Shown: positions 24,184 through 37,330, counted from the stretch's first letter. The stretch: DNA of 64,000 nucleotides from Diprion similis (GCF_021155765.1 NC_060114.1:11623001-11687000); one strand, 5' to 3'. Numbers and translations are program-made. The notes: generated from the sequence alone by a model not told the origin.

Positions 24184-27100
24184 TTCAACGAAAACAGATT
24201 TAAAAGACGAACACAATGATGCAGGCATATTATTTGTATAACAAAATAGAATCCACAATTTTTTAATTCAAACAAGATCGTCGTTAGATGAAATTATATT
24301 CAAGTGCTGTAAGTAAATTATATGAAACGAGTTCATTTCCGAAGTAGAGTCAAATTAATTTCCCCGATTATTACAGCTACCGTGCTTTTTATTTTTTCTT
24401 GATGAATATTAATCTCATTTCTTTAATATACTGATATTTATCCGTTTCATACTTTTCTTTTTATCTCATATCTTTCCACATTTATTTACTATACCGACAA
24501 ACTACGAAGTATCATATTGTTAAGTCGTAAAAAAAGCTCTGTTCTATTCTTTTGTTGTATGTTTTTTTTTTTTCTTCTTTTTACCTCCTGTTATATTCAA
24601 ACCGTACAAATCACATTTACAATTGTATTCTCGCGAAAGTAGCGAATACACATTTAGACAGAAAACAATACCGAAAATTGTACTCTTTTACTATTCATTA
24701 TACAATATACGTATGTATATGCATAAATACATACACACATAGATACATATAATTATGTTTATATATATATATATATATGTATATTGCTGCTTCCCCTCCT
24801 CGTCCTTCTCCCGAATCTTCTTCTTCCTCTTCTTCTTTGCCAATTTCACTATTCGATTATAAAAAAAACAGCATTTTTGATATGCTTTTTCATTCTATCT
24901 CCTACTTTTTTTTTTTGCTCCTTTTATCTGCTACTTCGAAACTCTACATCACACGGTGAATATAGCGGATATATATATATATATGATTTTGCAGTGATCT
25001 GGAAAATTTCATTCATAAGTCAAGTTATCAGCTGCATCCATTTGATTTAATTCGCGAACGTAAGTATTTTTCTATTTGATGTGTTTATTTATTTATTTTT
25101 TTTTCTCTTTTCTTTTCTTCCATTTTTTGTCTCTTTTCTTTTTGTTCCTCACAGGATTATTTTCTTCCCGCATTCGTAGATTTTCCTCCCGCTAACCTCG
25201 GCATTGTATTTGCTCTATATTCTCGGTCTTTTATTTTCTGAGACATTTACAACAAACAATAGTAAAGAGGGTAAGAGAGGAAGGGAAGGAGAATGAATGT
25301 ATTTCGATAGTTTTGATGATAATAGAAAAAATAGAATTGAAAATTGAAAAAAAAATGCGGAAGGGAAAAACACATGTATAGCTACCGCTACGTTGCATAA
25401 GTATTAATATAAAAGGTCGAGGTGATATTGAAAAAAAATTATTATTAATATATATAATAATAATTAATTTAACGGTAATAATAATAACCATAATATCGCG
25501 GGGTGTGGGAGGTGAGGAAATAAACGTTTTGTGACAAATGCGTAAGAATTAAAATGAATGAATCAAGAGATGTTCAGTATACTAATAATATCTATTGATA
25601 TAACAAACTGCAACAACGCTTCAACAATCTAATTATAGTAACAATTATAATATAATGGCAATAATAACAACAATATTATGTATTTATAATAAAAGCTATA
25701 AATCGTAGGTCGAGCTTAAGATTCTGCATACATATACATATATGTATATATAATATATATATATACATACATACATTACACTACGTATGCGTATAATATA
25801 TATTATATCAAGTATAAATCTGTGTTTCTGCTGTGTTTACTGTGTTCACGCGCGCGTGTGTGTGGGTGTGTGTGTGTTTGTGTATCAATTTGTTCGTGTC
25901 AGAGAATAAGATTTGAAAATTTTTAATTTTTTATTTTCTAAACGTCTCGAGATTTACTCTCGACGCTGAAACAACATAGGAATTATACGTAGAGCCAAGT
26001 GACAGGGAAAAGATGGCTCTTGTGCTCCTTATTCATCACCACTTTCTCTTTCTCTTTCTCTTTCTTTCTTTCTCGCTTTTTTCACTAATTTTCTTTACAT
26101 TATTCATATAGTTATGTAGTTAATTATGCATAATATAACATGATATAGTTGAAGGTAAAAGGTTTATATATATATATATGCATGTAAATATGTATTTCGA
26201 GCATACGTCCCCACGCAATGCGTTTCATGTTCACATATAACATATCTATTATTATTATTATTATTATCATCATTATTATTATTACACACTTCGTACGTAT
26301 GTATAGCTGTAATTATTATGCAATCAGCTATATACTGTATGATTTACATACAAATACCTATCAAAGCAAATTAAGTATATATATATATATATACTTTGCT
26401 TGATAATAATCATACAATAATAATAATAACGACAACAATAATAATAATACTAATAATAGTGAGTTTAGCCGGAGTATACAACGAGTATATTTATGCAGCA
26501 CGTAATGTATAAATTTGTCGATAAGTTTGTTTTTTTCAAATCTGTAGCGTATAGTGATATAGTTATGACAATGTTACGGAAAAACGAGTAAATTTTTTTT
26601 TTTTTTTTTTTTTGATTTTTTTGTTCATCTTTGAGTAAATTTGAATTCATATGCTGAGAGTATAATCCTCGTGTATGTATAACTGTATGGATCGATATAA
26701 TCGGTTGATTTAGATTTGAAATGTAAGTGTCTTATGGTTTATAGGTATATTATATATATATACTTTAGGCGAAATATCTAGGAGATGTATGTATATGTAA
26801 CAAGGTATAATAAGAATTAGAAGTAAATCAAATCATAATTTCATGTATTTTTATAGATATATGTATATACGAGTCGCGAAGTCGATAGATCATGTATATG
26901 TGTATACCTAGGATACAATAGATGAGAATTAGAATTTATTTTTATACACGCGTATGATTAACTCGTTCAATTGTTTTCTCTTGTTTATCAAATTCTCAAC
27001 ATTTTCATTAATTATTTATCATGTCAATGGATACCCGCTGCTCTTGACCGCAGGAGGAAAATTTGCTTGCTCGTTTGTTTGTTTGTTTGTTGGTTTGATT

Positions 27101-27212
27101 TATCAAAATTCTACATTTTTTATTATAGATTGCAGAAACACAAGAACTGCGCGATAATTTTATTCGGTTTTCGATGTAAGCATCAATTTATTGTTTTTGA
27201 TTTCACGTGAGT

Positions 27213-27250
27213 TAGTTAGTTAATTAGTTAGTTAGTTAGTTAGTTAGTTG
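27213..27250 (+). repeat. (GTTA)n microsatellite
   Basis: GTTA tetranucleotide repeat, about nine units with one variant unit. Confidence 0.85.
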
Positions 27251-27412
27251 GCCTGTGAGTGCAGTATGTGACTGCGGTATATTTTCTTCTCAATTTATTT
27301 TTCGCCTTTCGATGATTCCAACGTTTCCGCGATACCTGAAAAATGAAAACAACATTTCCTATATTATCATGATTTTTTTTTTAATCGAGAATATTGCCTG
27401 CGTATAAATATA

Positions 27413-27679
27413 CAGGGTGGTTAGTTTCAATCACCCTCGGTAAATATCACAAAGAAACCAAAAAAAAAAAGGATATAAGAAAAAACTTTATGCAAAAACT
27501 TGGAGGTTTTTTTTTTAAGGGTGTTTAAAATGATGCCAAATTTAAGATTTTTCAAGTAACATCTGATTTTCATATCCACAGATCATCTCGCTTAATGTTT
27601 TGCATAAAACTTTTTCATTCCATAAACTCTTTTCGTTTCTCAGATATTCGCCTGGGGCGATTAAAACCGATCGACCCTT
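27413..27679. mobile_element. TA-flanked MITE (CAGGGTGG end)
   Basis: The left end reads CAGGGTGGTTAGTTTCAATC. The right end, on the other strand, reads AAGGGTCGATCGGTTTTAATC, and both continue with similar sequence for about 100 bp (shared AACTTTATGCAAAA-type core). TA dinucleotides flank both ends (27411-27412 and 27680-27681), as in Tc1/mariner-type insertions. Length 267 bp; no coding capacity. Confidence 0.65.
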
Positions 27680-28581
27680 TATCTAAACGTGTACATTATT
27701 TTTTTTTCTTCGTCCTATGAAATCGACTTCGAATATGCATATCAATTACAATTACTTATGTAGTAACTTCCGCAAGAAATAATTTCAAGCAAGAAACTAT
27801 TATGAATTAGAAAAACTGCGTATCTGTGTCTCAGTTATTTCATCATAGGTCGAAAATACAGACAACCTGCCGGTTTAATAATATAGGAAATTTTGTTTTT
27901 ACCAGATAATTCAGTCGTCTTTACTCAAAACACTGCATTTACATTTCTGAATTTACATTTCGATGTATTGAAACAATTTTTTGTTTTCGTGTTTTTTTGT
28001 ATTATCATTTTGAATTTTTTATTTTTTTTTTTTATTTACGATTGTTTTTTAAACTTTATTTTTTGTCTTGTTTTTTTTTTTTTTTGGTTTCATATATGTA
28101 AATAGAATAGATAGGCAGCTAGATTAGATAGGTCGAATAGAGATATATAAATAGATATAATATAGTTTACTTGGATAGGTTTAGTAGATTTGTTAAAATC
28201 TCTTTTCGTTATTTATCACGCGAAAGAAAAACACACCGCTTCTTGTAAGGCAGGTGTGTCATTTTTTATTTTTTTTTTTATTTTTTTTTTTTTCTTCACT
28301 TTCGTTTATCTCTTAGTAACAAAAAGAAAAAGATGTAGAAACGAACTAACGTATATATGCATAAACAAAGTAATAAAACATCAAAGATGACTTGAAGTAT
28401 ATTATTGTCCCATGTGTGTGTGTGAGTGTGTATGTGTTTAGGTATGAATCGTGATTTTTTTCAATAATAATTTCGTATCCACAAACTCTTCTGCAATTGG
28501 AATTTTTCCTGCATCGAAACCTTTCCCATTTTCGTATGATTCACGTCAGCGTCAACAACAACCACAATCGTAATAATATGA

Positions 28582-28582
<1 letters not shown>

Positions 28583-28631
<49 letters not shown>
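28583..28631 (+). repeat. (AAT)n microsatellite
   Basis: About 16 trinucleotide units; the poly-Asn open frame across it is an artefact. Confidence 0.9.
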
Positions 28632-29057
28632 CACAGCAACATCAAGAGTAATAATAATTGTTATGAAAGTATAACTTTTCGAAATAGTTTTAAACGATCG
28701 ATCGGTAACTATTGCAAAGATTCGTCATTTATTGTACATATACAGTAAAAGAAATGTGAAAAACGATAACAGAACTGCAATAATGTAGCATAGATAAATA
28801 AATAAATAGTTTCAGTGTTTTCTCTACGTTCATTGATCAGTTTAAATTAGTTGAAAGAAAAAGAAAACGTACCATATGCAATATGTGTGGATATGTATAT
28901 ATGTATATACCCATTCTGCAATAGTTTATTGAAACGCTATCTAGGTATATGAATTTTTTTTCGAACACCTACTTTAAAAAGTTCGATTCTCGAAGCTTAC
29001 GCACCGTTCGTAAAATGCTCCATTTTCAAACAGCGCGGCGAAACAAGGTTGGCGCAT

Positions 29058-29344
29058 GCGCACCGTCGAATAACTTAATTTTACATTTGGATAACTTTTT
29101 GAAATCCATCTCAAGAAGACATTTTTCGGCAAAAAAAAAAATACTTTTTTCATGTTTCACCAAAATTTATCTTACCTTTGAGTTTTTCATGTGAAATCTG
29201 GGATTTTTTCAACAGTAAAAACCTTAAAAATGAAATAAACTTTAGTAATCCGCGAAAAAAAACCAGTTTTCTGCAGAAAAACATGTTTTTCAGATTGATT
29301 TGAAAAAGTTATCCAAAAATAAATAACACATTCGGAACGGTGAG
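29058..29344. mobile_element. Inverted-repeat element with CACCGT(C/T)CG ends
   Basis: The left arm (CGCACCGTCGAATAACTT, then TTTGGATAACTTTTTGAAAT) and the right arm on the opposite strand (CTCACCGTTCCGAATG, then TTTGGATAACTTTTTCAAAT) pair over about 90 bp. It encloses AT-rich sequence without coding content. No target duplication was identified. Confidence 0.6.
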
Positions 29345-29812
29345 AATTTTTCACGTACCATACCTGTTGTTTCATAATTTTTTTACGCCGATAACGATAC
29401 GAAAATAATTAGCGTTCAATAAACCTCAATCAGGTCGAAATGATAAACTTTGATGTGTCATTTCTCGCAAACGACAAGTCCAAGAAGGTTGAAACTTTGT
29501 CAACTTTTCAATCTTAGTACACACCGGAAGAGGTAATAATTTCAGAGAAATTGAGTTTGACGTCCCGTTAATTTGTTGATAATTGGTGGTCTGACCCATA
29601 CATCTCTAATGCTTCTTTGCTATATTCATCGAGTTTTCTTCTTCTATTCCATCCTCTGTTCATTAATTTACATTCACCACCCGAATTTTTCTAACACCTA
29701 CACTTTGCACAACAGATACGTATATACATATAACATACGCTGCAATTGTATGTACATAAATATGTATAATTTACATCCCTGCCACGCTGCACTCGGTTTA
29801 CATTTCAATATA

Positions 29813-30499
29813 CAGGGCGACTTCTCTACGGGGTCCAGAGAGGGTGTGGCCTGAATCAGCTAAGGCTCCGCCTTCTCCTATTCACGCTTGTTATTATCAG
29901 AATATTACCACTCGCTCACATTGTCAGCAACTGTTTACTGGGCTCTGGCCTTTTCTTCGGAGTAATATTTTTTCAGATTTGTTTTTCTACAAAATATTGT
30001 GTGAAAAACTGAAAAATCGTTATTCCATCGTGTATGAGGGCTTGGTAGATTCGTAGTTTGACAAAGATTAATTTATGATTTAATTTTTTCAAATAAAAAA
30101 CGGTCTATTTTCAGGAGACAAAAAAATAATGATTATTTTTGGTTTTACTGGTTTTCATGATACTGCATATTTTTTTATCTTGATACTACGTTCAAAAACA
30201 AATACTTTTTGTTTTTAAAATTTTTTTGAAATATCCATTTTTTTCTATTAGAAAATTAACCTTGAATATGAAATTTTTCAAATTCACCGAGAGTGATTCT
30301 GTCCAAACGAAGGTGGAAATCAAAAAATCCCTTCAGGAGTGTATATGTGATAAACACATAAGGCCATAGCGCAGTAACCAGTACCTGACAGTGAGAGCGA
30401 GTGGTAATATTTTGATAATAAGAAGTGTGAATAGGAGAAGGCGGAGCTTAAGCCGATCGAGGCCACGCCCTCTCCGGAGCCCGGAGAGAGGTCACCCTG
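29813..30499. mobile_element. TA-flanked element with about 130-bp terminal inverted repeats
   Basis: The left terminus begins CAGGGCGACTTCTCT and the right, on the other strand, CAGGGTGACCTCTCT. The arms then run together for about 130 bp (shared blocks GGCGTGGCCT-like, GCTCCGCCTTCTCCTATTCA, ATATTACCACTCGCTC). TA lies immediately outside both ends (29811-29812, 30500-30501). The interior of about 430 bp is AT-rich with no transposase frame. This is a non-autonomous Tc1/mariner-like element by structure. Its ends resemble those of the element at 27.4 kb. Confidence 0.8.
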
Positions 30500-31065
30500 T
30501 ACATATGCGTAGGTCGATATACTCGTTATTATTTTAGTGTAAATGCAATGTGTGTGTAATTCTGTTATTCTTTGCCTCACCTATACTTGCACGCGCCCCC
30601 TAATTAATATGTAATATTCAAACCTTCTATAATTAATTAACTTATACGTATGTATATATATTATATATAATATATTATATTATATATAGATACATGTATA
30701 ATTTGTATAACATATCATGTATATAATATATGAATCTATTTTTTATATTTTCTATCATAGCTACATAGTATCCTACAATGCTCTAGAATAATGTAAGGTA
30801 GACAACAACATTTAGTTATATTATAATATGGAGATATTTTTTTTTTTTCAATGTTTTCTTTAACCTTAATTTTACTTTTGTGTATAGATGCCTTATTGTT
30901 ATTGTTATTGTTATTGTTATTACTATTATTTAGTCATTTATCAATTAAAACTTTTTACTCTCGACCTCAATATATATATACGCGTATATGTATGTATAAT
31001 AATATTGTTATTATGATAATTCTCTACTTTTCTCATTATCATTATTATTCTTATTATGGTGTTAC

Positions 31066-31069
<4 letters not shown>

Positions 31070-31108
<39 letters not shown>
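31070..31108 (+). repeat. (TA)n microsatellite
   Basis: An almost perfect run of about 19 TA units within the AT-rich block. Confidence 0.9.
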
Positions 31109-31111
<3 letters not shown>

Positions 31112-32005
31112 ATAGTTATATTTCGTAAAAATTTTTGTATATAATGATATCCTTCGTATATAATATTATGTTATTGTAGTGCTTGACGTTATCTCATGTA
31201 ATATGATGATGATGCTGCTGCTTCTGCTGCTGCCTTTGCTGCCTGTATAATCTTTGTAATTTATACGTTATCATATTCGTTTGTTACTTTATAAATTACA
31301 CGGAAATACGTTATAGGTATATGTATATAAATTTTTTTTTTGTTTTTTTCCGTTATTCCGATGATACATTATACATGTATGTATACCTATGTCGTAAAAT
31401 TTTGCGTATATATATGCATCAGGTTTTCTTTTATATTTTATAATATAAGATATATCGATTAGTTTATATCATGTAATTATAATAATGATCGATATTTGGT
31501 GTACTGCGAGTCGTATTACCGCCGCGTGTTTTCTAATTTTTTTTATATATATTTTTTTTTTTTGTTTTGTTTCGTCTTATGGATTTTCTTAAATATTTTC
31601 TTGTCTCTTATACTTCACTTCACGTTAAACTACGTTATTATTTGCTTTCGCTTATCAACTGATTTATCTAATAACTGTTTCTCTTGTTGTTTTGTTTTCA
31701 TCATCACCTCTTCAACTCTTATACACAAGTACAGCTTATCGCGACTAATAATATTGCACGTTTACCTATTATGCACATACTGTTTAAATTTTTTTTATTT
31801 TTTATTTTTTTATTACACATCACCTTGCTAATATAAAATTTTCTTTCACTTGATTTTACCGCATTTCGGGTCTCTTTTCACTCTTCCCAATGCATGAGCG
31901 AATTGTTTATACGATGAGAATTGAATAATATAACTATTTACGCTCGTCTATCATCCAAAATCCGGAAATACTGCTGCACAAACTATGCACTATATATGTA
32001 TATAA

Positions 32006-32039
<34 letters not shown>

Positions 32040-32046
32040 GTATAAT

Positions 32047-32321
32047 TTAGGGTGCTCCTTAAAAAGATCATTTTTTAATTTCGATTCACTCACCCGCTAA
32101 TCAGTTCCAAATTGTTCCAAAATAATTTTATAATTTTCTCACATTTTTATCTCAACTCTAGCCCCTACCGTCAGAGGATTGATTTCCTAATTTAACCCTT
32201 TTCAAGGGATTTTGATGAAATTTGATGCAGAGAAGTTCCTTGGGTCGCTGCTTACGAATCTGAATTCGAAATTTCAAAATTAAAAAAAATTCAAAAATGA
32301 CCTTTTTAAAGACCACCTTAA
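32047..32321. mobile_element. MITE of the TTAGGGTG family
   Basis: The left end is TTAGGGTGCTCCTTAAAAAG. The right end on the other strand is TTAAGGTGGTCTTTAAAAAG, followed in both by a (G/A)TCATTTTT block. The interior contains TTTTTATCTCAACTCTAGCCC, shared with copies at 18.0 and 61.0 kb. It is a dispersed family, here complete at 275 bp, without coding content. Confidence 0.7.
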
Positions 32322-32334
32322 TATCTATATATAA

Positions 32335-32368
<34 letters not shown>

Positions 32369-33478
32369 CCTATGGAAAAAGTGGTCGTTGAAAAATTTGA
32401 TTGTTAACATATATCTATAAAGATTTTACATACTTATTCGCGATTGTTGTATAAATTTGGGACTTTTCACAATTGTTGGTTAAGAACGAAATGACAATCA
32501 AGACAATAATAATAGCAATAATAACAATGGTAATGATAATAATATCTTCAACCGAATAAGAAACTACACGAAAAGTAATCCTGAATTTATTTATAACGAA
32601 TATTTATCGGAACTTCGAGGTTTTTTCAGATTATTTTTGAGATTAAATGAGAAAAAAAAAGGAGAAATTTTCTTTCTATATGCAAGACGTATCGTTCTTT
32701 TATCATACAGCAGCGTCTATTAATTCATGTATTATACTTATAAAAGATTTTTTGAACGATGTATTTCGTAAATTTTATAAATTTCTCTTTCATTCATCTA
32801 TGATCTCTAATTATGTAATATATAACTAGTGGTACATCGTCATACCATCTAATATCTATAACTGCACAAACTTTATGCAAATTGCAATAATAATTATTGC
32901 CGACTGGGCGGAACCGCTTCTTCTTCTTTCTCTCATTTTATCCATTACACACATACGTCATATGTATTCAATGATAATATAGTGTTCCAACTATGGAGCT
33001 ACATATATATATCTTTACCTATAACGAATCACTTTTCTTTTCGCTTTCGATCATTTTCATTCCGATCAGCAAGATTTTTGGCTCTCCCGCATTTAACCAT
33101 TTACAAAAGGGAAGAGAGAAAACAATGAAATTTGAAATATTTTTTAAAAAATCAAACGAAAAAAGGACACGATTATAAAAAATCATAATGATATTAAAAT
33201 TAATCACATACAAAGTACCTACGTCCTACAAGTTATTTATGTTTTGTTATGTTTATCGTTTTATTCTTCTATTAATTAATAATCTAACCTATTTTCTGTA
33301 ATTATACACTATTTATAATATGAACAATTTATTATTCTCAGCATCGCTTTTTTTGATATGTGCGTTCGTGCTTCGTACAAATATACCGTATATAAGATAT
33401 TAGATAGATATATTATACAAAGATAATATTTTCATATTTTTCACGTCTGCTTTCCTTTTAACTTTTCCATCGATTTAT

Positions 33479-33502
33479 CTCTCTCTCTCTCTCTCTCTCT
33501 CG
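33479..33502 (+). repeat. (CT)n microsatellite
   Basis: About 12 perfect dinucleotide units. Confidence 0.9.
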
Positions 33503-33639
33503 TGTTTCTCGATCTGACTGCACAATTATTTCTCATTTCTAATCCATTCTATGTAATAAGATATCTAATTATCAATCGATTTACGATCCCCGTTTAATCC
33601 TGCGTGTATAATTTTATAATCAATCATTTCTCATTGCGG

Positions 33640-34260
33640 TTAAGGGGACACGTTAGTGAAACTCTTAAACTTTTTCGATTTACTTGAAACTTGAACTCGT
33701 AATAAGGCTCCATAGAACAAGTGGTTTTCGCTCGTTTTCAATCAGTTATCTTCCACATGTGTCCAGTTATTATTTAAAATAACGTGAAAAAGTGATATTT
33801 TTCGAAAAGCTCCTTGCGTTGCAATTCTCATCGTAAAAATCTGGAAAAATTCTACAACCATTAAAGGAGCGTAGAGAGCAAAAGTTAACGTAAAAATTAC
33901 AATCCGACAATTTACCACCTAATTGTCCCAATAATTGGTAATTGACAATTGTTGTGAATTTTCGTGAAAATTGTCAATTAGGTAGTAACTTGTCGGATTG
34001 TGATTTTCATGGTAACTTTCATTTTCTACGCTTCTCTAATCGCTGTGGAATTTTTTCAGATTTTTACTCTAAAAATTATGACGCAAGAAGCTTTTCAAAA
34101 AACACCACTTCGTGACATTATTTTAAATAATAACTGAACGCATGTGAAACGTAACTGATTGAAACCGAGTAAAAACCACTTGTTTTAAGAAGCTTCATAA
34201 TAAAGTTCAAGTTTGAAGCAAATCGAAAAAGTTTAGATTTTCACTGACTCGTCCCCTTAA
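33640..34260. mobile_element. TTAA-flanked long foldback element
   Basis: TTAA occurs at both boundaries (33640-33643 and 34257-34260). The ends read inward TTAAGGGGACACGTTAGTGA and TTAAGGGGACGAGTCAGTGA. The arms pair over most of the 621 bp, meeting at a small loop near 33950, so the whole element is close to one hairpin. Shared internal blocks include ACTTTTTCGATTT, AACCACTTGTTC-like and CCTAATTGTC/GACAATTAGG. No open frame. By target site it is piggyBac-like and non-autonomous. Confidence 0.8.
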
Positions 34261-34695
34261 TCACGACGTACGTACATACAACACGTGTATGCATAATGTC
34301 ATTGTTGTTATTATTATAATTACAATTGTTATTATTGATGTATAATTTTCCGGTTAAATTTTGATTCCTTTCGTTTCTTCTTCATCTCTCATTCTTTTTT
34401 GCAACTTCGCACTTTTTCGTTTCTTACACGCCCTTCCGCTTGTACATTATAGATGATGATATAACCTCTGCATATACGTACACATATTTTATGCAAATCA
34501 ACGTATCACCCTCCTCCCCCCCCCCCTCGCCTTTTTTTCTCATTCTCGCCTTCATTCCTACGTATATAATGTAGATGTAAAGCTTAAACGCGCGTTCAGT
34601 TTACGAATTATTATTACTTTTAGATAAGAGGTATATTTATTCTTTCTATATCTCTCTAACTATTTTCTTTTCTTCTCTTCCTTTTGTTGTTGTTG

Positions 34696-34721
34696 TTTTT
34701 TTTTTTTTTTTTTTTTTTTTT
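34696..34721 (+). repeat. poly(T) tract
   Basis: An uninterrupted run of 26 T, following a short TTG repeat. Confidence 0.9.
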
Positions 34722-35425
34722 CTATCTAATTGTAAAATACAAAGTAGAAATTTTATATCGTACGTGTGTTTTTTTTTTTTTTTTTTGGAATAATTGTGTA
34801 ATGCGTCACGTGTACACAACGATGTTCGCCGGATTTCATTTTTAGAGTAAGACAAAACGAAAGAAGAAGAAAAAAAGAAGAAAAAAACGAAGAAGTAGAA
34901 GCATGAAGATGAAAAAAATCGGAAACAAACCTTCTTTTTCTAAATTCACATTTAATCACTTCTACGATTATTGTTGGATAAATCCACAATAGAACCGAGT
35001 GAAGATTCGTCAAAAATCATTCGCACAAAAGAAATCGTACTGAATATTAAGATAGATAGATAAAAATATCGATTTCTGACAAAATGGCGAGTGCTTGAAA
35101 CGAACGTAAGAATTTTCAAAAAAATAATTTCTCAATATTTTACCCAAGAAACAAAAACTAAGAATGGAAAAAATAAAATCCTGTGACACTTGTTAGATAA
35201 TTATTATTATTATTAATATTATCTACGCAATAACCGCAAGAAACTTCGAGTTAACCGATTCAGTGAATTTCGAGATGTTTCGGGTACCAATTTCTCAGCA
35301 TTATTCTTGCCAAAAAATTGAAATCATTTTCGAAAGTTCATATACCCAGTAGAGAACCGATAATTCCGATAGTTTCCCTGAAATAAAAAATCCTGAAAAT
35401 TACCATTTTACCATAAGTATACAAC

Positions 35426-35953
35426 ATATCGCGTGCCAAATGCCACAAGTGCGTATGACAGCAGTTAGATACGTTTTTGTGCCAAAAGAGCGTGTAAAAA
35501 ATTTGTCTTCACAGTTCAACTAAGAATCGCTCAAAACGTAAAGATCAGTTTCGCCAAAAGAGCGTATTTTTCAGGAAAATCTCGTCCTAAAGGCCAAAAG
35601 GGTGTATAAAAAAAAAAAAAAAAAAAATCAAATTTCCCTCTGAAACATAAAAAAAATTACCCCACAATTGGAGCTGCATGAAAATAAAAATGAAAAATTA
35701 GAAATTTAACTGCAGGAAGAGTAAAAAATAGGGAAAATGGATAAAAGCAAAATGAAAACATTAGAAATTTTTGGAAGAAAAGATACTTTTTCTAGGTATA
35801 GTTTTGCAAATAGTGAAAAAAAAAAAATATTTCATTCTCATTTGGTTACGTTTGTAATTAGAGAAAAAAAAAAAATTCCAGAATATGTTTACAAAGGGAT
35901 GCTCAAAAAAAAAAAAAAACTTATACGCCCTTTTGGCTTTTGGCACGCGATAT
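35426..35953. mobile_element. Inverted-repeat element with iterated GCCAAAAG motif
   Basis: The termini are ATATCGCGTGCCAAA and its exact reverse complement. Within it, the motif GCCAAAAGRGYGTA recurs at about 35482, 35552 and 35591, and in inverted form near 35930 (TACGCCCTTTTGGC). Two A-rich tracts lie near the ends. No protein is encoded. The iterated motif near the termini could be a transposase binding site, which is inference. Confidence 0.65.
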
Positions 35954-36646
35954 AGTTTGTCCGAAGGACAGTTCGCGATGGCGGATATAATAATAATAAT
36001 AATGATAATAATAATAATAACAACAACAACAACGCGGTAATTTTACACAATATGCATATCTATACATATTTGTATTGTATATATACGTATGTGTGTGGAT
36101 CTATATGTATATACATATATTTACTACATATATTCTCGTTATCGATACATCGGGAAGATCGTATTGTGCATCATCTCTATAGCCTGTATATTTATAGGTA
36201 ATGTATAATTACAATAGTAAGCATATATATGCGAGAATATTACGAACGTGAAACAGACGGGCCGATGTGCAAATCCGCGGATGAATTTGAAATTGTAAAA
36301 ATTAAACTCTCTTAGTCAGGATTGGATAATTCGATGTAAAATAAATATTTCTACCCGGCATGAACGCGATAACTTTTTTTTTTTTTTTTTTTATTCTTTC
36401 AATTCTTTTGTTTCTTACCGTGAAAATAAGAATTCGTAGGTAAAAGGAGAAAATTATCCTTCAGGCATGTGAAAAATGTATAAAATTGATAATATTTATC
36501 AGTTTTTATTCTTCAAAAAAAAATTTTTGCCAAAAATCGATTCGATCTGATAAATTTAGAATTTTTTGTATATCCACATGGAAAAAAAAAAATTTGGTCT
36601 CACCAACGGCCGAAGTCATCGCAATTTTTTGAGATATAATTTTGGG

Positions 36647-37330
36647 TTAGGGCGAAAAAAATATTACTATTTTTCTTTTCGTAAGTCACCATGAAAATAT
36701 CGTTGAAGATGATGAAAAAAAAAAATTCTCTCTCCGTTTAAATAACGCGGGGAAATATATATGTATTTTTTTTTTAATTTTTTTTTTAGAATTTTATTAC
36801 TCAACAACGGATTGGCGTATCGTGAAGGACAATACATATTTGTGTTACAAATTGAACGATCTACGACAAAGATCTTCTGCAATTTTTCCGTAAATCTATT
36901 GGTTCAAAAGTTATTTAAGGTTAAATATTAGTTATGTCAAATTTCACGTTTTTTTTTCATTTCCACTACGAAATATTGGCTGAAATATGAAAAAAAAATA
37001 TATAATATTTCTCAAAGTTGCAACTTATCTTTTTCACTGAAACATCGAAATTTCCGATTACTTAACAAGGAAGAAATTTTTTTCACGAAAACTATTGTAC
37101 AAAAATTTATATTCTTATCAACTTTTGAGCCAGCAGATTTACGAAAAAATCGCTGGAGACCTTTTACGTAGATCGTTCAATTTCCTAGAATGAAAGAAAA
37201 AAAAAAAAAAACAATTTCAAATAGTCACCTCTTGATATTAATATCATATTTTTTCTTCCGTCATCTTGAACGATATTTTGACGATGACTGACGAAAAAAC
37301 AAATAGTATTTTTTTTTTATCCCACCCTAA
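36647..37330. mobile_element. Inverted-repeat element with TTAGGG ends
   Basis: The left end is TTAGGGCGAAAAAAATA and the right end on the other strand TTAGGGTGGGATAAAAAA. The arms share blocks such as TCGTNAGTCA, ATATCGTT(G/C)AAGATGA, ATTGAACGATCTACG and CGTAAATCTNNTGG. About 684 bp, arms over 250 bp each, no coding content. A clear target duplication is not visible. Confidence 0.65.
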
